From JAYEID01 sp964581885 (lineage in GTDB: Bacteria; Patescibacteriota; WWE3; JAUXAW01; JAYEID01): 20,524 nucleotides of DNA. Under the pieces are notes generated by a model. It worked only from the letters and a program-made list of their open reading frames with translations, had not been told where the DNA came from and did no database searches. Of the stretch, positions 14,330-20,524 are shown piece by piece. Every line of letters starts with the position of its first letter. Position 1 is the first letter of the stretch. A program made the translations under genes and the position numbers. Location of the stretch: the NCBI GenBank assembly GCA_964581885.1, contig CAZOPS010000011.1, positions 1 through 20,524 on the forward strand, written 5' to 3'.

Positions 14330-15454
14330 TCATTCCTCCAAATTAAGCTCAATTACTCGCGCACTATGCAGTAGCCCCGAATTTAGTAAGTCAGGCTCCG
14401 CTGAAGTAACCAACGACTGCTGACAAGGAAGAACTTGCAAAATCTTTTTCCGATGCTTTTCATCAAGCTCTGAAAAAACATCATCCAAAAGTAAAACTGG
14501 GCGCTCTTCTGTGCTTTGTGAAACCACAGCCAATTCCGCCAAAAACAGCGCTATCACTGCCTCCCTTTTCTCGCCTCGAGAACCGTAAATAGATAGGTCC
14601 TGAAGCGCAGTAGATACTTCCGAAGTTTCAGCATGGACAAATAAAAAATTGTCTCGGTGCGGCCCCCACAAACTCATTGCTCGAGAGATTTCTTGGGGTA
14701 AACGCTTCCCGTAAGCACCCTCCCGCAAACGGGAAGGTTTATACTTTAGCTGGATTCCCAAACTTAATTTAGCTAACTCTTTGTTTAGTAAATCAATAAG
14801 GTTCTTTCGCTCCCGGTACAACCTTGTTCCCAGCGAAAAAAGCTTTTTGTTCCAAAACCGAAGTCTCTTCTTAGGTACACCAAATTCTCTTATCTGCCAC
14901 AAAACCTTGTTCCGGTTACGAACTACTTTGTCATACTCCTTTAAGGAATTGTAATAGGTATAATCTAGTGAAGTTGCAACTTTATCCAAATAATCTCGCC
15001 TACTACTAGGACTTCCAAGAATCAGATCCAAACTTTCTGGAGAAAATACAACTGTTCTCAGCTTGTTTTGAAAATCCGATTTAGTTTTTTCTACTTTGTC
15101 TATCTTAAAAACTTTACTTGTAGTATCTCCACAATTCTCAAGAAAAACCTCGAACTTAGTAGCTTCTGAATGGGAAGGCACTTCACTGGAAATAGAAAAA
15201 TCAACCCCAACAAGGTCCTGCTTGTCTTCACTGGTCCACCCTTCAACCCGAGCCCAATCTTTTCCGAACAGGATAAGCTCTTCTCCAGTAGTAGCCCGCA
15301 AGGGCTCGCCCTGAGACAACAAATAAATAGCTTCTAAAAGATTGGTCTTGCCCGCAGTGTTAGGACCTACAATTACCGTGATTTCAGGGTCAAAGGAGAA
15401 CGATTTCTTTGCGTAGTTTCTAAATTGAGTAAGAACTACTTTTCTTAAAAACAT
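14330..15454 (-). CDS. recF: DNA replication and repair protein RecF
   Basis: An SMC/ABC-type ATPase that helps RecO and RecR load RecA at single-strand gaps. The 374 residues show the N-terminal LTQFRNY block (8-14), Walker A GPNTAGKTN at 30-38, the ABC-like signature IYGSRGEKREAV at 289-300 and Walker B VLLLDDVFSELD at 320-331. Length is typical of the family. In many bacteria recF lies next to dnaN and gyrB; here it lies between mutM (58 bases upstream) and thpR, so the ancestral order is lost. No clear ribosome binding site precedes the ATG. Confidence 0.95.
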   Translation of the reverse strand: MFLRKVVLTQFRNYAKKSFSFDPEITVIVGPNTAGKTNLLEAIYLLSQGEPLRATTGEELILFGKDWARVEGWTSEDKQDLVGVDFSISSEVPSHSEATKFEVFLENCGDTTSKVFKIDKVEKTKSDFQNKLRTVVFSPESLDLILGSPSSRRDYLDKVATSLDYTYYNSLKEYDKVVRNRNKVLWQIREFGVPKKRLRFWNKKLFSLGTRLYRERKNLIDLLNKELAKLSLGIQLKYKPSRLREGAYGKRLPQEISRAMSLWGPHRDNFLFVHAETSEVSTALQDLSIYGSRGEKREAVIALFLAELAVVSQSTEERPVLLLDDVFSELDEKHRKKILQVLPCQQSLVTSAEPDLLNSGLLHSARVIELNLEE

Positions 15455-15512
15455 TTTTTAGCGGAACAAATAAAGAGAACTTGACTAAAACGCTCTGCTT
15501 CAAAGAGGAAGG

Positions 15513-16328
15513 TTATCTTTTCTGGCAATTGGGACAAAAGAACGTACCCCTGCCACCAACTCTAATCTTTCGTATCCTTCCATCACAGCGCGGGCACTCT
15601 TCTCCTGCCTTTCCATAAACCTTAAAGTGTTGTTGATACCTTCCTTTTCTACCGTAAGCATCGCGATACCACTGATCAGAAGCACCCCCAGTATCCAACC
15701 CCTCTTTCAGCACCTTTTCCAAAGAACTATAAAGCGTCTCAATCTGAGACTCTGTCAACGAATTAGCTCTTTTCTTGGGATGTACCTGAGCAAGAAAAAG
15801 TGCGTCATTGGCATAAATATTCCCCACCCCCGCGATCTTTTTTTGATCCATCAAAAGGTTCTTTATTGCTGCCTTGCTACCTAAAACAATCTCCTTGAAT
15901 TTCTCAAAGGTTAAATCTCGAAAAGGTTCGGGGCCGTATTTGCTCACTGCACCCTCTACAGCTTTTTCATCTGCCAACCGGATATAACCAAACCTCCGAG
16001 CATTTGCAAAACGTAACTCTTTTCCTTCCGACAGTCTGAAAACAACGAAAACATACTTGTCCTCCGGGTCAGATTTATCTCGAAGAAGCAATCTCCCCGA
16101 CATCCGCAAGTGGCATAAAAGATTTTTGGAATTAGAAAGTCGAAAAATAAGCAGTTTTGCCCGCCTTTCAACTTTTTTAAATTCTTCCCCAACCACAGCT
16201 TCCCGCACCTCCTCTGGAGTCGGCTCAAGCAAACGCGCATCATCACAAAGAATTCCTTTTATTTCTAACCCAGGAAGTTCCTTATCTAACTCTTTTCTTA
16301 TCGTTTCTACTTCGGGTAATTCTGGCAT
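15513..16328 (-). CDS. mutM: Formamidopyrimidine-DNA glycosylase (Fpg/MutM)
   Basis: Removes oxidised purines such as 8-oxoguanine and cuts the DNA backbone by beta,delta-elimination. The 271 residues start MPELPEVETI, giving the catalytic N-terminal proline (Pro2 before Met removal) and Glu3. Lys58 in RRAKLL, Met76 in LRMSGRL, NARRFGYI at 109-116, and VGNIYANDALF at 168-178 (Asn170) are the expected DNA-contact residues. The C-terminal zinc finger has Cys245, Cys248, Cys265 and Cys268 with Arg260 in GGRGTFFC. Length equals the usual bacterial form. The gene is preceded by a hairpin-bearing 49-base gap and followed 58 bases later by recF. Confidence 0.97.
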   Translation of the reverse strand: MPELPEVETIRKELDKELPGLEIKGILCDDARLLEPTPEEVREAVVGEEFKKVERRAKLLIFRLSNSKNLLCHLRMSGRLLLRDKSDPEDKYVFVVFRLSEGKELRFANARRFGYIRLADEKAVEGAVSKYGPEPFRDLTFEKFKEIVLGSKAAIKNLLMDQKKIAGVGNIYANDALFLAQVHPKKRANSLTESQIETLYSSLEKVLKEGLDTGGASDQWYRDAYGRKGRYQQHFKVYGKAGEECPRCDGRIRKIRVGGRGTFFCPNCQKR

Positions 16329-16331
16329 GTC

Positions 16332-16372
16332 GTAGCTGCCCTATCGTTCAGCAATATCTGAACAGCTGGGGC
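16332..16372. repeat. Solitary REP-like structured element between mutM and the glycosyltransferase gene
   Basis: GTAGCTGCCC (16332-16341) is identical to bases 296-305 of the left-edge REP cluster. The part GCCC (16338-16341) can pair with GGGC (16369-16372), enclosing a perfect six-base hairpin, GTTCAG (16346-16351) with CTGAAC (16358-16363), loop CAATAT. The layout of a GTAG head followed by a foldback matches the REP plan, but the hairpin is longer and has an internal loop. It fills nearly all of the 49-base gap and lies in the leader of mutM. Confidence 0.45.
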
Positions 16373-16377
16373 TCAAC

Positions 16378-17502
16378 CTATGATTCCTCTTGTAAAACTT
16401 CTTTCTCAACAAAAGATTTAAAATTATCTTTAAACTTTTTCTTTGAAAATTTTTTGGCTTGGCTCAAACAATCATCTACTCGACAATACAGTGATTCGGA
16501 CTTCTGCAGGGCTTCGGTTAAAGATTCCACACTCAGCTCCTCAAAGAAAATTCCTGTTTTCCCTGGAATTACAGTTTCTTTAAAGCCACCGCTCTTAAAT
16601 GCAACTACTGGCTTCCCATAGGCCATAGCCTCCACAGGGGTTAATCCAAAATCCTCATCACTCGCTGTTGCAACTAGTGCTTTACAACCACCATACAGTA
16701 GCGATAGTTCTTCCTCCGTAACCCTACCCAAAATATCCACACTTGGTCCTGCAATTTTTCTCAGCCTTTTCAGCTCCCTACCAGTTCCTGCCACTTTCAG
16801 GGGTTTTCCTAGTTGGTTACAGGCCTGCACTACTAAATCAACATTTTTGTAGGGCTCCAAACGAGAAACAACCAAAAAGAATTTGGAATTAAGGTCTTTC
16901 CACCGTGCTTGCAGCTCGTCGCTACTTGGAAACTCCTGAGGTAGCTCTACAGGCGGATAAATTACCTTTGCCCGCCTGCGCCAAAACTTAACTATTCGGG
17001 AGGCGACATTTTCTGAATTGGCAACAATATAATCAGGGCGCTGCGCTGAACAAAAGTCCCAAATTCGGAGTCTATGGTCAAGAGGAGAACTTAAAAACTT
17101 GCCCAAAGCAGACCTACGAAACCGCGTCTCTGTCCCATACCCGTACAAAAATCGCGGTGGGGTATTGCAATAATTAATATGCTGCTGGCCGGGTTTAGTC
17201 AGAACACTTTTTGCAAAATATCCTACAGATATGACTAGATCAAACCCACTAAGGTCCATTGCCTCAAAAACATAGGGAATAAGTGGCGTACACAGTTTGG
17301 AAAAATCATGCCAAAGCGGAACTTTCTGAAGCACCGAAGTTATAATATTTCTTTCGCCCAAGGACGGGTCAGACTCAAAAACCTTGTCGTCCAGTACCGA
17401 AGTGTAGATGGGAGCATGAGGCCAAATATCTGCTAAAGCAGAAAGAACTCTTTCTGCTCCCCCAAACCGATTTAAATAATCATGAACTAAAGCAACCTTC
17501 AT
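16378..17502 (-). CDS. Glycosyltransferase family 4 protein
   Basis: A GT-B fold retaining glycosyltransferase, likely adding a sugar from a nucleotide-sugar donor to a cell-surface glycan or lipid carrier at the inner face of the membrane. The 374 residues begin MKVALVHDYLNRFGGAERV, with the acceptor-side GGAERV at 14-19. The donor half holds VVSRLEPYKNVDLVV (211-225) and the EX7E motif EDFGLTPVE (Glu283 and Glu291) followed by AMAYGKPVVA. No membrane anchor is seen. The NYCNTPPRFLYG block (110-121) is typical of WbaZ/WcaI-like mannosyltransferases, but the sugar cannot be assigned with confidence. It follows the 5' nuclease gene by 17 bases. Confidence 0.92.
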   Translation of the reverse strand: MKVALVHDYLNRFGGAERVLSALADIWPHAPIYTSVLDDKVFESDPSLGERNIITSVLQKVPLWHDFSKLCTPLIPYVFEAMDLSGFDLVISVGYFAKSVLTKPGQQHINYCNTPPRFLYGYGTETRFRRSALGKFLSSPLDHRLRIWDFCSAQRPDYIVANSENVASRIVKFWRRRAKVIYPPVELPQEFPSSDELQARWKDLNSKFFLVVSRLEPYKNVDLVVQACNQLGKPLKVAGTGRELKRLRKIAGPSVDILGRVTEEELSLLYGGCKALVATASDEDFGLTPVEAMAYGKPVVAFKSGGFKETVIPGKTGIFFEELSVESLTEALQKSESLYCRVDDCLSQAKKFSKKKFKDNFKSFVEKEVLQEES

Positions 17503-17519
17503 AGTTAAAGCTAAAAATT

Positions 17520-18458
17520 CTAAATTAAATTCATCTGCTCATTGCCATTTTTCCCAGGAAGCATACTAAGAAGTGATTTAAACTCCAATCCCGAAAAAAC
17601 CTCCTCTACCTTATCTGGATCGTAATCATCGAAACGACATTTATCCAGGTCTAACTTTATCGGAACATCAGTAATAATAGTAGCGAGTTGCTTAGACAAA
17701 GCAGCTTGCTCCGCAGATTCAGCCAACAAATTCCTTACTCGCTTAGATTCTACCATCTCTAAGTTTTTATAAATATTTTCCATGGAATCAAACTTGGAAA
17801 GAAGATCTTTCGCTATCTTGGGTCCTACTCCTCTAACACCAGGAATATTATCACTCGGGTCACCGCGCAAGGATTTGTAATCATCTATCTTCTCTGGCGG
17901 GAATCCAAATTTTTCCAAAACGTCTTCCCTGCCCCAAATCTTATTTTTCTTCGGCATATACACTTTGGCACCGTTCCTCACCAACTGAAGCATATCCATA
18001 TCATCAGTGACAATAATGGTCTGTATTCGCGTTAATTCGGCTCCTAATTCGCGTTCATTAGCGTGGTTCACTTGTTCTACAAGTGAACCAATCACATCAT
18101 CTGCCTCGTATCCTGGCACTTCAAAAATTGGGATTCTGAGTACCTCCACAATCTCATGGACCAAAGGGATTTGATCCGCCAATTCAGTATCCATTTCCGG
18201 GCGGTGCTCTTTGTAAGGTGCAAACTCTTGGTGACGAAACGTGGGCTCCGGTGTATCAAAGGAAACAGCAACATAACAGGGCTCAAACTTACCCAAAACA
18301 GAAAGGAAAATCCGAGTAAACCCGTAAACAGCATTAGTCTGCTCGCCGTTAGAAGTAGTCAAACTTTTAGGAAATGCGTGATAAGCCCGGTGGAGGATAG
18401 AGTGGCCATCTACAAGCAGGAGTGTCTTTCCAAAATTCTCATTATTCATTTTCCCCAT
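17520..18458 (-). CDS. Stand-alone 5'-3' exonuclease (PolA N-terminal-like FEN family)
   Basis: A structure-specific 5' nuclease that removes RNA primers and flaps. The 312 residues match the 5' nuclease domain of DNA polymerase I without the polymerase part. Metal-binding acids are visible: Asp17 in LLVDGHS, Asp68 in AVSFDTPEPTFRH, EADD at 118-121, TDDMDMLQLV at 151-160 and LRGDPSDNIPG at 198-207, followed by the helix-hairpin-helix GVRGVGPKIAKDLL (207-220). The usual TGDxD reads TDDMD, and about ten extra residues (near 131-145) lie between EADD and TDD. The ATG at 18458 overlaps the ftsH end by 17 bases; a purine-rich GGGAGAGAAGAAAG precedes it. Met4 is an alternative start. Confidence 0.93.
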   Translation of the reverse strand: MGKMNNENFGKTLLLVDGHSILHRAYHAFPKSLTTSNGEQTNAVYGFTRIFLSVLGKFEPCYVAVSFDTPEPTFRHQEFAPYKEHRPEMDTELADQIPLVHEIVEVLRIPIFEVPGYEADDVIGSLVEQVNHANERELGAELTRIQTIIVTDDMDMLQLVRNGAKVYMPKKNKIWGREDVLEKFGFPPEKIDDYKSLRGDPSDNIPGVRGVGPKIAKDLLSKFDSMENIYKNLEMVESKRVRNLLAESAEQAALSKQLATIITDVPIKLDLDKCRFDDYDPDKVEEVFSGLEFKSLLSMLPGKNGNEQMNLI

Positions 18459-20340
18459 CTTTCTTCTCTCCCACTAACTCCTCAAATTCATCACCACTTA
18501 GGGTTTCCTTTTCCATTAGCTCCTCTACTACGCGCTGCAACTTTTCACTGTGTTCTTTCACCAAATCCTCTGCTCTCTCATAGCACTCCTCAATAATTTT
18601 CTTCACCTCTTTATCTACATTTCTCCGCATTTCTTCCGAGTATTCAACTTTTCCTCCAGCTGGAGAACCATAGGGCCAACTTTCTCCTTCTCCCAAATAC
18701 TCTTCAAAAGAAATAGGACCCAACTCGCTCATTCCAAACTTAGTCACCATTTCCCGAGCCAACTGCGTAGCTTTTTTAATATCAGATGAAGCCCCAATAC
18801 TAAACTCGGAAAGATGCACTTCTTCCGCTGCCCGACCGCCCAACAAGGCAATTATCTGCGCTAAAAGTCGGCTGCGCGTTTCATTGTATCGATCAATCTT
18901 AGGAGGAATCATTGTAAAACCTAGTGAAAGACCCCGCGCTACTATTGAAACTCGATGAACTGGGTCCATCTCAGATAAATTGTGGGCTACGACAGCATGC
19001 CCCGCCTCATGAAATGCAGTAAGCCTTCGCTCCTCCTCCGATTTTAATCGTTTTCGTTGCGGACCTAGCTTAACTTTAGTTGCGGCCTCTTCTAAATGCT
19101 CTGGACCGATCTTATCTTGATTTCCACGTGCTGCCAAAATAGCAGCCTCGTTAAGCATATTTTCAATATCTGCACCAGAAAATCCTACTGTACGTCTTGC
19201 CAATCCATCTAAATCTACATCATCTGTAAAGGGCTTTCCGCGCATATGAATTTTCAAAATACCCTTTCTGCCCTCAATATCAGGAAGTGTTAGTACAATT
19301 CTTCGATCAAACCTTCCCGGGCGGACCAAAGCTGGATCAAGAATTTCGGGTTTGTTAGTTGCCCCCAACAACACTACTCCTGCGTTGGGCTCAAACCCAT
19401 CCATCTCAGTAAGAATTTGGTTTAAAGTTTGCTCCTGCTCCCCCTGCGACATAAAAGACATACCCCGGTGCCTACCAATAGTTTCAATCTCATCAATAAA
19501 GATTAAGCTTGGTGAATTCTGTTTTGCTGTCTGGAAAAGGTCCCGAACACGAGCAGAACCAACACCCACCAACATTTCCATAAATTCAGAACCAGCTACA
19601 GAAAAGAAGGGTACACCGGCTTCAGAAGCAACAGCCCTAGCCAATAAAGTTTTTCCAGTACCAGCAGGGCCTACAAGCAACACTCCTTTAGGAATACGCG
19701 CCCCTAATCTTCGGTATTTTTCTGGATTTTCCAAAAAATCTACCACCTCCCGCAGCTCTTTCTTTGCTTCGTCTACGCCAGCGGCATCGTCAAAGCTTAC
19801 CTGGGGTTGATCTTTGCCAAACAGAGTTGCTTTACTCTTGCCAATTGAAAATAGCCCTCCTGATCCACCTTTCCCAGCTTTTCGAAAAAGAAGAAAGAAG
19901 AAACCCAACATCAGAACAACAGGAAGGACGTTTATAATAAAATCTAGCCAAGAGAATTCTGCCGGAGGCTCAACCACAATCTCACCAGAAACTTTTTCTG
20001 GCGAGATTTCCTGTGTTTCCAAAATCTCAAGGAAACTACGCTCTGGTTCCTTTCGAGAAACTACCACTTCTCCATTTTTCAACTCCAATTCTAAAGTGTC
20101 ACCAGAAACAGTGACCTGCTCAACTTTCTCCTGCCTAATCAAATCCAAAGCCTCAGTAAGAGATTTTTCCTCTTGCGGAGAACCACCAGAAGAAAAAGCA
20201 AAAAACAAACCAAACAGCATAAGCACTAAAAACCCATACAAAACAATATTCTTCAAATTCCTATCACCTTTCTTTCGACTCTTAAACAAAGGTGAAGAGA
20301 TCTTCTTTTTCATTTCTTCAAGTGGTACATCTTTTTCCAT
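18442..20340 (-). CDS. ftsH: ATP-dependent zinc metalloprotease FtsH
   Basis: A membrane-bound hexameric AAA+ protease that degrades misfolded membrane and regulatory proteins. The 632 residues show a cytoplasmic N-tail, TM1 (about 32-51), an extracytoplasmic domain (52-128), TM2 (about 131-152), the AAA module with Walker A GPAGTGKT (224-231) and Walker B LIFIDE (279-284), the second region of homology around ATNKPEILDPALVRPGRFDRR (327-347), and zinc site HEAGH (444-448) in the protease domain. Walker A has Ala for the usual Pro. The pore loop reads MLVGVG (256-261), with Leu257 at the position usually held by Phe. Length is normal. Its stop lies inside the next gene, so the two are translationally coupled. 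Confidence 0.97.
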   Translation of the reverse strand: MEKDVPLEEMKKKISSPLFKSRKKGDRNLKNIVLYGFLVLMLFGLFFAFSSGGSPQEEKSLTEALDLIRQEKVEQVTVSGDTLELELKNGEVVVSRKEPERSFLEILETQEISPEKVSGEIVVEPPAEFSWLDFIINVLPVVLMLGFFFLLFRKAGKGGSGGLFSIGKSKATLFGKDQPQVSFDDAAGVDEAKKELREVVDFLENPEKYRRLGARIPKGVLLVGPAGTGKTLLARAVASEAGVPFFSVAGSEFMEMLVGVGSARVRDLFQTAKQNSPSLIFIDEIETIGRHRGMSFMSQGEQEQTLNQILTEMDGFEPNAGVVLLGATNKPEILDPALVRPGRFDRRIVLTLPDIEGRKGILKIHMRGKPFTDDVDLDGLARRTVGFSGADIENMLNEAAILAARGNQDKIGPEHLEEAATKVKLGPQRKRLKSEEERRLTAFHEAGHAVVAHNLSEMDPVHRVSIVARGLSLGFTMIPPKIDRYNETRSRLLAQIIALLGGRAAEEVHLSEFSIGASSDIKKATQLAREMVTKFGMSELGPISFEEYLGEGESWPYGSPAGGKVEYSEEMRRNVDKEVKKIIEECYERAEDLVKEHSEKLQRVVEELMEKETLSGDEFEELVGEKKDGENE

Positions 20341-20351
20341 TTCAACTTTCT

Positions 20352-20380
20352 ATTTTAGCAAAAATAAAGCAGGGGAACAA
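20352..20380 (-). promoter_or_regulatory. Candidate extended -10 promoter for ftsH
   Basis: On the minus strand TGCTAAAAT gives an extended -10 (TAAAAT at 20352-20357), with TTGTTC (20375-20380) 17 bases upstream as a weak -35. Only 11 bases separate the -10 from the ftsH ATG, so the transcript would be leaderless or nearly so. No Shine-Dalgarno sequence is present, which agrees with this. The call rests on sequence match only. Confidence 0.4.
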
Positions 20381-20393
20381 TGTAATGCTGAAG

Positions 20394-20506
20394 GGTAACG
20401 CCCTGGCCATTTGATTTATCCAGGTCAGAGTTACCACCCCGTTATCCATAACTCGCTAACGCTCGTTTCCCCCGACGGGAGTTGGTCTGCCAACTCTGTA
20501 TGTCGG
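20394..20506. repeat. Two nested-hairpin structures at the right edge
   Basis: Structure A: GGTAAC (20394-20399) pairs with GTTACC (20430-20435) and encloses CCTGG (20402-20406) pairing with CCAGG (20420-20424). Structure B: CCGAC (20472-20476) pairs with GTCGG (20502-20506) and encloses GAGTTGG (20479-20485) pairing with CCAACTC (20490-20496) around a TCTG loop. Both have two stacked stems and differ in sequence from the left-edge REP units. The region upstream of ftsH (20381-20524) has no credible ORF in this window. It may be an untranslated structured leader, a repeat family, or the end of a gene outside the window. Confidence 0.5.
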
Positions 20507-20524
20507 AACTTTTAATACTTTAAA

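Noticed and set aside
19814..20398. A 194-codon plus-strand frame opposite the start of ftsH
   Set aside because: Long only because ftsH codon use leaves its antisense open. It is Ser-, Lys- and Phe-rich and has no recognisable domain or start signals.

Overview
The window reads as a bacterial chromosome segment of moderate, AT-leaning composition in which every credible gene lies on the minus strand. Genes are tightly packed, several overlap or sit within a few bases of each other, most starts lack a clear Shine-Dalgarno sequence, and several proteins are small and unrecognised. Together with archaeal-flavoured DNA enzymes (an archaeal-type RNase HII and an archaeal-type ATP-dependent DNA ligase), this suggests a Candidate Phyla Radiation (Patescibacteria) organism, perhaps of the Microgenomates or Katanobacteria kind. 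That assignment is inference; no rRNA gene is present.

In order of transcription (right to left): a structured non-coding stretch at the right edge, then ftsH, a stand-alone 5'-3' exonuclease, a GT4 glycosyltransferase, mutM, recF and a 2'-5' RNA ligase-like phosphodiesterase. After a 211-base gap come an ABC-transporter-like protein with degenerate ATPase motifs, a Fic protein, the ATP-dependent DNA ligase and a P2-type cation ATPase. A second run starts with a DUF4870-like membrane protein (TTG start), followed by pcm, a small membrane protein, a class II aldolase, a PfkB sugar kinase, two unrecognised membrane or membrane-anchored proteins and rnhB. A one-cluster ferredoxin with its own promoter ends the gene run.

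The left edge differs. Bases 1-139 hold the N-terminal 46 codons of a REP-associated tyrosine transposase (RAYT, Y1/IS200-like). Just upstream of it, bases 217-354 carry at least four related 23-base units. Each has a GTAGCT-type head followed by a hairpin whose stem differs from unit to unit while pairing is kept. This looks like a RAYT with its own REP family and is the most interesting structure in the window. A possible solitary relative, sharing ten bases of the head, lies between mutM and the glycosyltransferase gene.

Functionally the segment mixes DNA replication and repair (ligase, RNase HII, 5' nuclease, RecF, MutM), protein quality control (FtsH, Pcm), sugar-phosphate metabolism (aldolase and kinase), ion transport and envelope functions. 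RNase HII, 5' nuclease and ligase could together supply Okazaki-fragment maturation. No tRNA, rRNA or CRISPR array was seen.
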